Assembly: GCF_036503815.1 (NCBI RefSeq) | Contig: NZ_AP027764.1 | Span: 4,526,001-4,590,000 of the forward strand | Direction: 5' to 3' | Origin: Escherichia coli | GTDB taxonomy: Bacteria; Pseudomonadota; Gammaproteobacteria; Enterobacterales; Enterobacteriaceae | Length of the DNA stretch: 64,000 nucleotides | In this document: positions 35,477-44,047 of the stretch, in pieces | Layout: every line of letters starts with the position of its first letter | Numbering within the stretch: position 1 is the first letter of the stretch | Notes under the pieces: generated by a model | The model's input: the letters and a program-made list of their open reading frames with translations, nothing else | Database searches by the model: none | What the model was told of the DNA's origin: nothing | Program-made: the position numbers and the translations under genes

Positions 35477-35621
35477 TACTCTTCCTCTCCAATATGCATC
35501 ATCTTTTCCCATAATATTAAACAAATAAACTCATTAAAAAAATGAGCGATTTTTGACAGTCGTAGAAAATGATAATGCAGAGAATATGCCTTTTCTTTCT
35601 TGTTAATTATAAGGATATTTT

Positions 35622-36914
35622 ATGCGCTATAATGGTTTAAATAATATGTTTTTCCCTCTTTGCCTGATTAACGATAACCACCCTGTCACAAGTCCATCAC
35701 ATACAAAGAAAACAAAATCAGATAATTATAGCAAACATCATAAAGACACGTTAATTGACAATAAAGCCCTCTCTCTTTTCAAAATGGATGATCATGAAAA
35801 AGTGATAGGCTTGATTCAGAAAATGAAAAGAACTTATGATACTTTACCATCAGGAAAAATCACTAAAGAAACTGACAGGAAAATTCATAAATATTTTATA
35901 GATATAGCTTTATATGCAAGTAATAAATATGACGATAGAATTACGAGAAGAGTTTACCTTAATAAAGATAAGGAAGTGTCAATTAAGGTAGTGTATTTTA
36001 TAAATAATGTCACTGTCCATAATAATACTATCGAAATCCCACAGACAGTAAATGGTGGTTACGATTTTTCACACCTTAGCCTGAAAGGTATCAGGATTAA
36101 AGATGAAGATTTATCCAATTCGGATTTTGCAGGTTGCAGACTACAAAATGCTATTTTCCAGGGCTGTAATATGTATCAAACGAATTTTAATTTTGCCATA
36201 ATGGAAAAAATAATTTTTGATAATTGTATTCTCGATGACTCAAATTTCGCTCAGATAAAAATGACTGACGGAACTCTAAATGCATGCTCCGCTATGCATG
36301 TTGAATTCTTCAATGCAACAATGATTAGAGCTAAAATTAAAAATACCTTCCTTGACTATTCAAATTTTTATATGGCGTACATGGCTGAGGTGAATCTTTA
36401 TAAAGTAATAGCGCCATATGTTAATTTATTTAGAGCCGACCTTAGTTTCTCTAAACTCGATTTAATTAACTTTGAACATGCTAATCTTTCTCGCGTCAAC
36501 CTGAACAAAGCAACCCTCCAGAATATAAACTTAATTAATAGCAAACTCTTTTTTACGCGGCTGACAAATACGTTCCTCGAAATGGTTATATGTACCGATT
36601 CTAATATGGCTAATGCTAATTTTAATAATGCCAATTTAAGCAATTGCCATTTCAACTGTTCTATTTTAACAAAAGCCTGGATGTTTAATACCCGTTTCTA
36701 TCGGGTTAATTTCGATGAGGCTATCGTCCAGGGAATGGGCATATCCATTCTCCGTGGGGAGGATAATATTCCCATTAATAGTGATATCCTGATAACACTA
36801 CAGCAACTCTTTGAAGAGGATTGTGCCACTCATACTGGCATGTCACAAACTGAGCATAATATTCAGGAAGTGTCTATGAATACCACTGAAGATACTATGC
36901 AATACACAGATTGA
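35622..36914 (+). CDS. yjcF: YjcF, pentapeptide-repeat protein
   Basis: 430 codons. The N-terminal ~145 residues are lysine-rich and show no known domain. From about residue 150 to 375 it carries degenerate pentapeptide repeats of the A(N/D)LXX type (LSNSDFAGCRLQNAIFQGCNMYQTNF, NFEHANLSRVNLNKATLQNINL, ANANFNNANLSNCHF), which form a right-handed quadrilateral beta-helix. The coding sequence is much more AT-rich than its neighbours, suggesting foreign origin, although K-12 also carries it. Similar N-terminal-domain plus pentapeptide layouts occur in secreted effectors such as PipB2, but no secretion signal is evident. Function unknown. Confidence 0.88.
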   Translation: MRYNGLNNMFFPLCLINDNHPVTSPSHTKKTKSDNYSKHHKDTLIDNKALSLFKMDDHEKVIGLIQKMKRTYDTLPSGKITKETDRKIHKYFIDIALYASNKYDDRITRRVYLNKDKEVSIKVVYFINNVTVHNNTIEIPQTVNGGYDFSHLSLKGIRIKDEDLSNSDFAGCRLQNAIFQGCNMYQTNFNFAIMEKIIFDNCILDDSNFAQIKMTDGTLNACSAMHVEFFNATMIRAKIKNTFLDYSNFYMAYMAEVNLYKVIAPYVNLFRADLSFSKLDLINFEHANLSRVNLNKATLQNINLINSKLFFTRLTNTFLEMVICTDSNMANANFNNANLSNCHFNCSILTKAWMFNTRFYRVNFDEAIVQGMGISILRGEDNIPINSDILITLQQLFEEDCATHTGMSQTEHNIQEVSMNTTEDTMQYTD

Positions 36915-37003
36915 GATTAAGCCGAAGAATAGCCAATGAATTGACTTTAAAAGAGAGATACTCACGGACTTCTGACTTATTTATTTTAGAATCATGAATG
37001 TTA

Positions 37004-37061
37004 GCCCGAGGTAATCTGAAAAAGGTGCAAAAGATTGCACCTTTTTCAGATTACCTCGGGC
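37004..37061. terminator. Perfect 27-bp inverted repeat, bidirectional terminator between yjcF and yjcE
   Basis: The left arm 37004-37030 is perfectly complementary to the right arm 37035-37061 around a four-base loop (aaga). The arms begin GCCCGAGGTAATC and include AAAAAGGTGCAA/TTGCACCTTTTT. It lies between the convergent yjcF and yjcE stops and would terminate both directions. The outer 15 bp are longer than a terminator needs. Confidence 0.85.
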
Positions 37062-37081
37062 CTGGTTACGTCGCTTTCGGC

Positions 37082-38731
37082 TTACTGATTTTCCTCAATC
37101 AACAACGCTTCAAGCAAATCGAGATCGTGCAATAATTTTTGCAGCGTTTCGTTACTGATCTCCCGCGTGGCGCGCAGGTGGTACAGTTCAGCACGTTCAG
37201 AACGCAATGCCGCCAGACGGAAGCGACGCTCAAGGTTCTCTTCCTGCACGGAACTTTCAACGTCGTTACGTCCATCGGCGCGACGACGCAGGTTACCAAT
37301 GACGCGAGAACTGACCTCCGTGAGCAGCTGGTTATCGATATTCTCTTCGGTATCCGCCGCCAGACGCTCCTCCATTTTCTGGATTGCCACAATCGCCACT
37401 TCTGCCGTTGCCGCTCGCGCAATACGCTCCTCTTTCAACTGCTGCGAATGGTCTGCGACTTCAATGTGTTGCAGCAGAATGGGCAACATCACCACGCCGA
37501 CAAACAGCGAAAAGAGAATGACGCCAGCCGCCAGGAACACCAACTCATAGCGCGCCGGGAAGACGTTGCCATCCGGCAAGAGCAGCGGGATAGAGAGCAC
37601 ACCGGCTAGTGTGATCGCCCCACGCACCCCGGCAAAAGACGCAATCAGGATTTCTCGTGTGGTCCACGAACCAAACTCCATCGGCTTCTTCTTCAGGAAG
37701 CGGTTGCTGAACTTTTTCATCGTCCACAGCCAGCCAAAACGGACCAGCATCAGCGCCGCATAAATCAGAATGATATCGGTAAACAGCATCCAGATTTCGA
37801 CGTTAGGGTCGATTTCTGCCGCCATCAGCGACGTCTCCAGAATACCCGGCAGCTGCAGACCTAACAGCAGGAATACCATGCCGTTGAAGACAAATTCCAG
37901 CATCGCCCAGGTGCTGTTTGCGCGCAGGCGCATCGCCAGCGGCGCACGGCGCATTACACCGGAGCGGGTGATGGTCATCCCGGCTGCAACCGCAGCAAGA
38001 ATACCGGAAACGCCAATATGTTCGGCAATCAGATAAGAAGCGAATGGCAGCAGGAACAGCAGTACAATCTGCGTCGCGGGTTCATCACCGCCCCAGCGGC
38101 TGAGGAATCGCAGCGAACGACCATACAGCCAGCTCACCACAAAACCGGCGAGAATACCGCCTATTGCCACTTTCATAAATTCCACCGTTGCACCGCCGAC
38201 GGTGAAGATCATCGTCCCCATCGCCACTGCCACAGCAAACTTTAATGACACCAGGCCGGAGGCGTCATTCATCAACGCTTCGCCCTGCAAAATACCCATG
38301 ATTTTTTTCGGGATGCGCCCTTCGCCAACAATACCGGAAAGCGCCACAGCATCGGTCGGAGAAAGCACCGCCGCCAGCGCAAAGGCGGGAATCAGCGGAA
38401 TGCCCGGCACCACCCAGTAAATAAGGAAGCCAATGCCAACCACGGTGACCACCACCAGCGCCAGCGCGAGGCCGAAAATCTCCCGACCATGTTCGAGAAA
38501 TTCACGGGTCGGCGTTTTCCAGCCATCTGCGAACAGCAACGGCGGGATAAACAAGACTAAAAAGAGTTCAGGATCAAACTCCACATGCAAACCAAACGTC
38601 GGCCACGCCAGTAGCGCACCGATGGCGATTTGCATAAGCGGAAGCGGGATCTGAAAGGGCATGACACGAGTGACCACCCCGGACAGCGAGACCACGAGGG
38701 TCATTATCAGTATGGTGAAGAAGATTTCCAT
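37082..38731 (-). CDS. yjcE: YjcE, putative CPA1-family Na+/H+ antiporter
   Basis: 549 codons. About 12 membrane helices (residues 1-410) with the CPA1 motif ALAAVLSPTDAVALSGI and GEALMNDASGLVSLKFA, where the SPTDA and ND aspartates form the ion site. A hydrophilic C-terminal tail of about 130 residues (from HIEVADHSQQLKEERI) is rich in charged helices. It probably exchanges protons for Na+ or K+. It stands alone, convergent with yjcF and upstream of nothing in the same unit. Confidence 0.93.
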   Translation of the reverse strand: MEIFFTILIMTLVVSLSGVVTRVMPFQIPLPLMQIAIGALLAWPTFGLHVEFDPELFLVLFIPPLLFADGWKTPTREFLEHGREIFGLALALVVVTVVGIGFLIYWVVPGIPLIPAFALAAVLSPTDAVALSGIVGEGRIPKKIMGILQGEALMNDASGLVSLKFAVAVAMGTMIFTVGGATVEFMKVAIGGILAGFVVSWLYGRSLRFLSRWGGDEPATQIVLLFLLPFASYLIAEHIGVSGILAAVAAGMTITRSGVMRRAPLAMRLRANSTWAMLEFVFNGMVFLLLGLQLPGILETSLMAAEIDPNVEIWMLFTDIILIYAALMLVRFGWLWTMKKFSNRFLKKKPMEFGSWTTREILIASFAGVRGAITLAGVLSIPLLLPDGNVFPARYELVFLAAGVILFSLFVGVVMLPILLQHIEVADHSQQLKEERIARAATAEVAIVAIQKMEERLAADTEENIDNQLLTEVSSRVIGNLRRRADGRNDVESSVQEENLERRFRLAALRSERAELYHLRATREISNETLQKLLHDLDLLEALLIEENQ

Positions 38732-38835
38732 GCGTTCCCTGTTTGCGATGTTTTTTTATGATCTGAGAAAGGCGTTATGCCTGAATTCTCATTTTTTCAG
38801 AATATCGCAAAAGCTCACACAATGTGCTGAGAAAA

Positions 38836-38865
38836 TAAAAACGGGCAGCCATTGCCACCCGTTTT
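38836..38865 (-). terminator. Terminator downstream of ghxP
   Basis: AAAACGGG and CCCGTTTT flank an inner imperfect GGCAGCCATTGCCACC segment just beyond the ghxP stop. On the minus strand the hairpin ends in TTTT and is followed by TATTTTCTC. Confidence 0.75.
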
Positions 38866-38882
38866 CAGAATCTTATTAAAGC

Positions 38883-40232
38883 TTAGATAGCCCAGCCGCC
38901 CGCATAGAAGGTCACCAGCGCCACGGCAATGACGACCGTACCGATGTTCAACTTGCGCCATTCTCCGGAAACCAGACGACCAATCACCAGAGTCGCAAAG
39001 CCGATCATAATACCCGTTACGATGTTACAGGTCAGTACGATGAATACTGCTGTTACCAGACCCGCCATCGCATCAACAAAATCAGCAAAGTCAATTTTCG
39101 CCACATTGCTCAGCATCAGCAGGCCAACGTACATCAGCGCCGGAGCCGTTGCGTAACCCGGAACGAGGTAAGAGAGTGGAGAGAGGAACAGAATCAGCAG
39201 GAACAACACGCCAACGGTGATAGCCGTCAGACCGGTTTTTCCGCCCGCCGCTGTACCCGCCGCAGACTCGATGTATACCGCTGCCGGTGCTGCCCCCACC
39301 AGACCAGAGAAAACACTGCTCATGGAGTCGGTGGTCAGTGCTTTCCCGCCGTCGATAATTTGCCCGTCTTTATCCAGCAGGTTTGCCTGGCCCGCGACGG
39401 CCCGGATGGTTCCGGTGGCATCGAAAACAGCAGTCATCACCAGTGCCAGCACGCTCGGCAGAACCACAGGGTTCAGCGCGCCCATAATGTCCAGGCTGCC
39501 AATCAGTGAATTGCCGTTTTCATCGCTCAATGAAGGCATGGCGAAAACGCCGGAGAAATGGACGTTAGGATCGAAGATCAAACCGACAATTGAGATACCG
39601 ATAATGGTCAGCAGAATGCCACCGGGGACTTTCAGTTTTTCCAGGCCGATGATCACAGCTAGACCTACCAGTGACATTATCACCGGGAAGGTCGCGAAAT
39701 CACCCAGCGCAACAGGCAGACCATCAAGCGGGTTTTTAATCACCAGACCGACACCATTAGCGGCAATGAGCAGCAGGAACAGACCGATACCGATCCCCGT
39801 GCCGTGCGCCACACCGTGCGGCAAGTTGCGCAAAATCCAGCTACGAATACCCGTGGCAGAAATTATCGTAAACAGCACACCCATCAGGAACACGGCACCC
39901 AGCGCGACAGGTACGCTAATATGTTGCCCCAGCACCAGACTGAATGCGGTAAACGCCGTCAGGGAGATGGCGCAACCAATCGCCAACGGCAGATTAGCCC
40001 ACAGACCCATCACGATAGAACCGAGTCCGGCAACCAGACAGGTCGCAACGAAAACTGCCGCAGGCGGGAAGCCTGCTTTACCCAACATGCCTGGAACGAC
40101 GATAACCGAGTAGACCATCGCCAGAAATGTTGTTAACCCGGCAACCACTTCCTGACGGACAGTGCTTCCACGTTGTGAAATTTTAAACCAGGCGTCGAGT
40201 GAACCGCCGGTACGCGCTGATGGCGTAGACAT
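38883..40232 (-). CDS. ghxP: Guanine/hypoxanthine permease GhxP
   Basis: 449 codons. A nucleobase:cation symporter 2 (AzgA-like) family protein with about 12-14 helices. Family segments: GLTTFLAMVYSVIVVPGML near residue 35, HGVAHGTGIGIGLFLLLIAANGVGL, and FDATGTIRAVAGQANLLDKDG. It imports guanine and hypoxanthine. It is transcribed alone; three PurR-like boxes lie in the 260 bp upstream. Confidence 0.96.
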   Translation of the reverse strand: MSTPSARTGGSLDAWFKISQRGSTVRQEVVAGLTTFLAMVYSVIVVPGMLGKAGFPPAAVFVATCLVAGLGSIVMGLWANLPLAIGCAISLTAFTAFSLVLGQHISVPVALGAVFLMGVLFTIISATGIRSWILRNLPHGVAHGTGIGIGLFLLLIAANGVGLVIKNPLDGLPVALGDFATFPVIMSLVGLAVIIGLEKLKVPGGILLTIIGISIVGLIFDPNVHFSGVFAMPSLSDENGNSLIGSLDIMGALNPVVLPSVLALVMTAVFDATGTIRAVAGQANLLDKDGQIIDGGKALTTDSMSSVFSGLVGAAPAAVYIESAAGTAAGGKTGLTAITVGVLFLLILFLSPLSYLVPGYATAPALMYVGLLMLSNVAKIDFADFVDAMAGLVTAVFIVLTCNIVTGIMIGFATLVIGRLVSGEWRKLNIGTVVIAVALVTFYAGGWAI

Positions 40233-40346
40233 AAGAAAACATCCCCTGAGAGTTTAATTTTCGTCAAGATGCGTGGCGGACAATCCCCTGCCAGCGAAAC
40301 GTTATCTTCCTGCTCCAGGTTTGCGACAAATTGGTGCGTCGCAAAA

Positions 40347-40362
40347 AAGCAAACGTTTAGCT
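40347..40362 (-). promoter_or_regulatory. PurR-like box 1 upstream of ghxP
   Basis: AAGCAAACGTTTAGCT matches the PurR consensus ANGCAANCGNTTNCNT at 11 of 12 specified positions. It lies 115 bp upstream of the ghxP start. PurR represses purine synthesis and uptake genes when hypoxanthine or guanine is present. Confidence 0.75.
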
Positions 40363-40389
40363 CCGCGCATACAAAACGGGTGGTAAAAA

Positions 40390-40405
40390 AAGCAAACGAT
40401 TATCC
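40390..40405 (-). promoter_or_regulatory. PurR-like box 2 upstream of ghxP
   Basis: AAGCAAACGATTATCC keeps the central GCAAACG-TT core of the PurR operator with mismatches at the right end. It starts 43 bp from box 1. Confidence 0.5.
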
Positions 40406-40488
40406 GGCGATCATAGCGGCTTTTTCAACCGAAGTTTGCTGCTTTTTTCTCTTTTATTGTCTTGACGATGAAAAACCAGGCAATTGAT

Positions 40489-40504
40489 GCGCAAACGTTA
40501 TCGT
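40489..40504 (-). promoter_or_regulatory. PurR-like box 3 upstream of ghxP
   Basis: GCGCAAACGTTATCGT matches the PurR consensus at 10 of 12 specified positions. It lies 256 bp upstream of the ghxP start. Confidence 0.55.
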
Positions 40505-40645
40505 CGATGCGCAAGATTGCAGCGTTATCGAGCCGCATACCGTTCAGGATTGCGATAAAAAATCGTCTGAGATGACAAAAATATTGCGGCTAAAAAGTAT
40601 ACTTTTACACTGGCGAAGAAACGCCGGTGACATACAATTAAAGCA

Positions 40646-40787
40646 TCAACACCAACCGGAACCTCCACCACGTGCTCGAATGAGGTGTGTTGACGTCGGG
40701 GGAAACCCTCCTGTGTACCAGCGGGATAGAGAGAAAGACAAAGACCGGAAAACAAACTAAAGCGCCCTTGTGGCGCTTTAGTTTTGT
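40646..40787 (+). ncRNA. ryjA: RyjA small RNA, convergent with the soxR 3' end
   Basis: E. coli encodes the ~140-nt RyjA opposite the soxR 3' end. Here a -10-like TACAAT at 40633-40638, with a weak TGGCGA 16 bp upstream, would start transcription near 40646. A perfect terminator ends near 40787, giving the expected length. The 5' half is rich in unpaired CACC/AACC words (ccaaccggaacctccacc) that could base-pair with ribosome sites. It overlaps the last codons of soxR in antisense. The target is unknown. Confidence 0.75.
40755..40786. terminator. Bidirectional terminator of ryjA and soxR
   Basis: CTAAAGCGCC (40757-40766) pairs with GGCGCTTTAG (40772-40781), loop CTTGT, followed by TTTTGTT on the plus strand. 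The soxR stop codon (40778-40780) lies inside the right arm. Confidence 0.88.
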
Positions 40788-41242
40788 TCATCTTCCAGCA
40801 AGCGTGCACCTGTGCCTTCTTCTCCTAAGCGGTCGCCCGGGTTACGCAATGGGCAATCACTGCGCGAAAGACAGCCACAACCAATACATCCGTCCAGTTC
40901 GTCACGCAGCGCCACTAAGGTATGAATGCGCCGATCCAACTCTTCTCGCCATTGGGACGAAAGCTGTTTCCACTCTTTCGCACTTAATGTATGCCCTTCG
41001 GGCAACACGCCAAACGCTTCACGAATGGTCGCCAGCGGAATGCCAATACGCTGAGCAATTTTGATGATTGCGACATATCGCAACACATCACGTTTATATC
41101 GCCGCTGATTGCCACTATTACGGATACTGCTAATCAACCCTTTGCTTTCATAGAAATGCAGCGCCGATACCGCCACACCGCTGCGTTTTGCCACTTCGCC
41201 GGGGGTTAGCAGCGCTTTAATGCGGGGTAATTTCTTTTCCAT
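40778..41242 (-). CDS. soxR: Redox-sensing MerR-family regulator SoxR
   Basis: 154 codons. The N-terminal MerR winged helix (LTPGEVAKRSGVAVSALHFYESKGLI) binds the soxS promoter. A dimerisation helix and the [2Fe-2S] cluster motif CIGCGCLSRSDC (cysteines 119, 122, 124, 130) follow. Oxidation of the cluster by redox-cycling compounds turns on soxS. It is divergent from soxS, and the promoters share the SoxR box. Confidence 0.97.
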   Translation of the reverse strand: MEKKLPRIKALLTPGEVAKRSGVAVSALHFYESKGLISSIRNSGNQRRYKRDVLRYVAIIKIAQRIGIPLATIREAFGVLPEGHTLSAKEWKQLSSQWREELDRRIHTLVALRDELDGCIGCGCLSRSDCPLRNPGDRLGEEGTGARLLEDEQN

Positions 41243-41249
41243 AAATCGC

Positions 41250-41280
41250 TTTACCTCAAGTTAACTTGAGGAATTATACT
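41250..41280 (+). promoter_or_regulatory. soxS promoter with SoxR operator
   Basis: A perfect 18-bp palindrome CCTCAAGTTAACTTGAGG (41254-41271) sits between -35 TTTACC (41250-41255) and -10 TATACT (41275-41280). The spacer is 19 bp, the over-long spacing that MerR-family activators correct by distorting DNA. Confidence 0.95.
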
Positions 41281-41327
41281 CCCCAACAGATGAATTAACG
41301 AACTGAACACTGAAAAGAGGCAGATTT

Positions 41328-41651
41328 ATGTCCCATCAGAAAATTATTCAGGATCTTATCGCATGGATTGACGAGCATATTGACCAGCCGCTTAACATTG
41401 ATGTCGTCGCAAAAAAATCAGGCTATTCAAAGTGGTACTTACAGCGGATGTTCCGCACGGTGACGCATCAGACACTTGGTGATTACATTCGCCAACGCCG
41501 CCTGTTACTGGCCGCCGTTGAGTTGCGCACCACCGAGCGTCCGATTTTTGATATCGCAATGGACCTGGGTTATGTCTCGCAGCAGACCTTCTCCCGCGTT
41601 TTCCGTCGGCAGTTTGATCGCACTCCCAGCGATTATCGCCACCGCCTGTAG
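41328..41651 (+). CDS. soxS: SoxS, AraC-family superoxide response activator
   Basis: 107 codons. It consists only of the two helix-turn-helix motifs of the AraC/XylS DNA-binding domain (LNIDVVAKKSGYSKWYLQRMFR and IFDIAMDLGYVSQQTFSRVFRRQFDRTPSDYR). It activates superoxide and antibiotic-stress genes such as sodA, zwf and acrAB. Its level is set by SoxR through the promoter at 41250-41280. Confidence 0.97.
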   Translation: MSHQKIIQDLIAWIDEHIDQPLNIDVVAKKSGYSKWYLQRMFRTVTHQTLGDYIRQRRLLLAAVELRTTERPIFDIAMDLGYVSQQTFSRVFRRQFDRTPSDYRHRL

Positions 41652-41653
41652 TT

Positions 41654-43237
41654 TTATTGCCCGCGCGTTAACTCCCGCGCGGGTGATTGCTCCATCCATT
41701 GCATGAACACCTGCGGTGGCATCGCCTTAGCAAAGAACCATCCCTGGCAATAGCGCACGCCGCGTTTACGCAACCAGTTAACCTGATCCTCAGTTTCTAC
41801 CCCTTCTGCAATCGTTTTCAGCCCCAGGCTGTGCGCCAGCTCGATGATGTGTTCCGCAATCAAATGACTGGTTTTATGGGTGGTCAGCTCAACAAACGAT
41901 TTATCGATTTTCAAAATATCGACATTCAATGATTTAAGGTTATGCAAGTTAGAGTAGCCAATACCAAAATCATCAATTGCCACTTCGTAACCGGCCTGGC
42001 GGAAAGCCAGAATAATCGGCGTCATTTTGTCGACATCAAGAAATGCATGTTCAGTCACTTCAAATTTAATTTGCTGTGGACGCACCGCGTATTGCTCTGT
42101 TTTCTGATTGGTTCGCGCTATCAACCGTGACGTATGAAAATCGGAGGCCGACAGATTAATAGAAACATAGCGATCGGCATGTGTTGCCAGGTACGCGCCC
42201 AGATCGAGGAAGACATTATCAATAACATAATCAGTTACCTGTCCGATCATTCCCTCCTTTTCTGCCAGCGGAATAAACTCTGCCGGATTCATTACTTGCC
42301 CCTGCTCACCAGGCCAACGTAACAATGCTTCAGCGCCGATACATTTTTCTGTTTTGATATCGATTATTGGCTGGTAATAAAGGCAAAGTTGATGTTTTTC
42401 GAGGGCGCGTTGCAATTTGCGTTTGGGAGACAAATAGTTTTGTCGAATACGTAGCCAGAGTAATAACAGAACAAGACTCCCTAAAATGCCGGCGGGTAAC
42501 GCAAAAATAAGATGATTATAAAAATGCGCTATAAGACGTTGATATGAAGTCGCAACAATGGCTGCAATTGGGCGTTTTGTCGAATAAACTGTCGCATATA
42601 AATAGCCATTTCTTTGTACGGTTAAATCATTCAAATGAATCAGCGGAGAAAACGTTGCTGCCGAGGCCTCGTTGCTTAACGAGAAAAAGGTTTTCGTTAC
42701 CGTATCATACACACCCCATTGCAATGTCGGATCATCAGACATCACTTCACTCCAGAATAGAGGGTTGATGACCGCCACATAATTTCCCCGCTGCATATAG
42801 GTCATTTTATAGCCAGAGAAAAAAGGCGTATCGCGGTAATAATAGATAGAAACGTTAGGTTCACGCTTATAATCGGCCGGTGCAATCGTATAACCGTTTA
42901 CAGGCGCTATCAGCGATGAGCATAAAAAATGGTTATCACGGGCATAGATCAATTCATTAATATAAAGATAGCCACGAATAATATTCAACATTCGCTTTTG
43001 ATGGGCCGGAGTGCAAACTTGCCCCTGATAGCGTTCTGCTGCATCGCTCACTAAATCTGCCTGGCGAATGACCAGCTCGGATTTATCCAGCGCCAGCTGA
43101 GCAAAAGTTTGGAGCTGACTATTCACTTCTGATTTTGCCCAAAGGAAGGCAATCCATAGCGACAGAATGATGGGAAAGAGAACTAAAAAGATAATGCCCG
43201 GCAACGCCAGTAATTGGTGTCGTGCATGATGACTCAT
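41654..43237 (-). CDS. pdeC: PdeC (YjcC), membrane c-di-GMP phosphodiesterase
   Basis: 527 codons from the ATG at 43237; a start at 43246 would add three residues. Two membrane helices (near residues 12-35 and 240-262) flank a periplasmic CSS-motif domain ([11 protein letters not shown]), in which a disulfide controls activity and proteolysis. The C-terminal EAL domain (from [18 protein letters not shown]) has [22 protein letters not shown] and AEGVETEDQ, all required for c-di-GMP hydrolysis, so it should be active. It converges with soxS with only two bases between stops. Confidence 0.95.
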
Positions 43238-43666
43238 TGCTATCAATTTCCTGCCTGTTTATACCCGGTCATTGCAAGGCGAGAACCCTGGTTATCGACG
43301 TCTTTAGATAAATCTTACGGTATAAATAGCACTTTTGCCTGATTTGAAATTGATACCTTTTTAATCGTCACCTGAATAAAAATAATTCATTGATATTCAA
43401 AATTAATTTCCTACAGGAATGCAGAGGCGGCGGGAAGATATGCCCTTAATGCCGCTGAAAAAACACATAATCTGTACGGCAATAAAAGTCACGGCCTAAT
43501 CTGGCTAACAAACAATCAATTGTGATATAGTTCACAAAATTAATGAAACAAACAGAGTGTTTCTTTTTTGTGTTCTGCAAGCCCCGCGATAGCCAGATTG
43601 TATCACGCCTCCCGTGAACAACGCCGCGCTGTCCAGGGTATCGGCTCTTTTCAGAGGAATTGTTTG
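43238..43666. other. Divergent pdeC / yjcB intergenic region
   Basis: About 430 bp without a supported gene. It holds the pdeC promoter, a perfect CRP palindrome at 43521-43536, and a 130-nt leader before yjcB. Confidence 0.6.
43521..43536 (+). promoter_or_regulatory. Perfect CRP-binding site upstream of yjcB
   Basis: TGTGATATAGTTCACA contains both full half-sites of the CRP consensus TGTGA-N6-TCACA, with AT flanks (caat upstream, aaatt downstream). It is 131 bp upstream of the yjcB ATG and 284 bp upstream of the divergent pdeC start. Confidence 0.8.
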
Positions 43667-43948
43667 ATGGCTACCCTCACCACTGGCGTGGTTCTTCTTC
43701 GCTGGCAACTTCTTAGTGCCGTAATGATGTTTCTGGCCAGCACGCTCAACATCCGTTTTCGTCGGTCTGATTATGTCGGGCTTGCAGTGATCAGCAGCGG
43801 TCTGGGCGTGGTTTCCGCCTGTTGGTTCGCAATGGGGTTGCTTGGCATCACAATGGCGGACATCACCGCCATCTGGCACAACATCGAGTCGGTGATGATA
43901 GAAGAGATGAATCAGACACCGCCACAATGGCCAATGATTTTGACTTGA
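43667..43948 (+). CDS. yjcB: YjcB, small inner-membrane protein
   Basis: 93 codons from the ATG at 43667, which has an AGAGGAATTG ribosome site; an upstream in-frame start at 43568 is not needed. Two or three membrane helices are predicted (TGVVLLRWQLLSAVMMFLAST and YVGLAVISSGLGVVSACWFAMGLLGI). It resembles other enterobacterial YjcB proteins of unknown function. A strong terminator follows, so it is monocistronic. Confidence 0.88.
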   Translation: MATLTTGVVLLRWQLLSAVMMFLASTLNIRFRRSDYVGLAVISSGLGVVSACWFAMGLLGITMADITAIWHNIESVMIEEMNQTPPQWPMILT

Positions 43949-43953
43949 TATGT

Positions 43954-43985
43954 AGAAGCCTCCATAACGGAGGCTTCTTTTTTTA
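43954..43985 (+). terminator. Rho-independent terminator of yjcB
   Basis: AGAAGCCTCC (43954-43963) pairs with GGAGGCTTCT (43969-43978), loop ataac, followed by a T-run to about 43984. Confidence 0.93.
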
Positions 43986-44013
43986 TGGCTGGCAGATGCT
44001 TTAATCATCCACC

Positions 44014-44040
44014 TTAAAACAATATAACCTATTGTTTTAA
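44014..44040 (-). terminator. AT-rich terminator of ssb
   Basis: TTAAAACAATA (44014-44024) pairs with TATTGTTTTAA (44030-44040) over a five-base loop, just beyond the ssb stop. It can act on both strands. Confidence 0.7.
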
Positions 44041-44047
44041 TGACAAA

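Noticed and set aside
36398..36655. Leucine-rich 85-codon minus-strand ORF opposite yjcF
   Set aside because: It reflects the periodic pentapeptide codons read backwards and lacks a ribosome site.
39217..40113. 298-codon plus-strand ORF opposite ghxP
   Set aside because: It is the antisense shadow of a membrane-protein gene, with Ser/Thr/Pro-rich low-complexity translation and no homology signal.
41657..41683. GC hairpin after soxS as a strong terminator
   Set aside because: The stem CCCGCGCG/CGCGCGGG is good, but no T-run follows on either strand and it overlaps the pdeC 3' end; left out as unproven.
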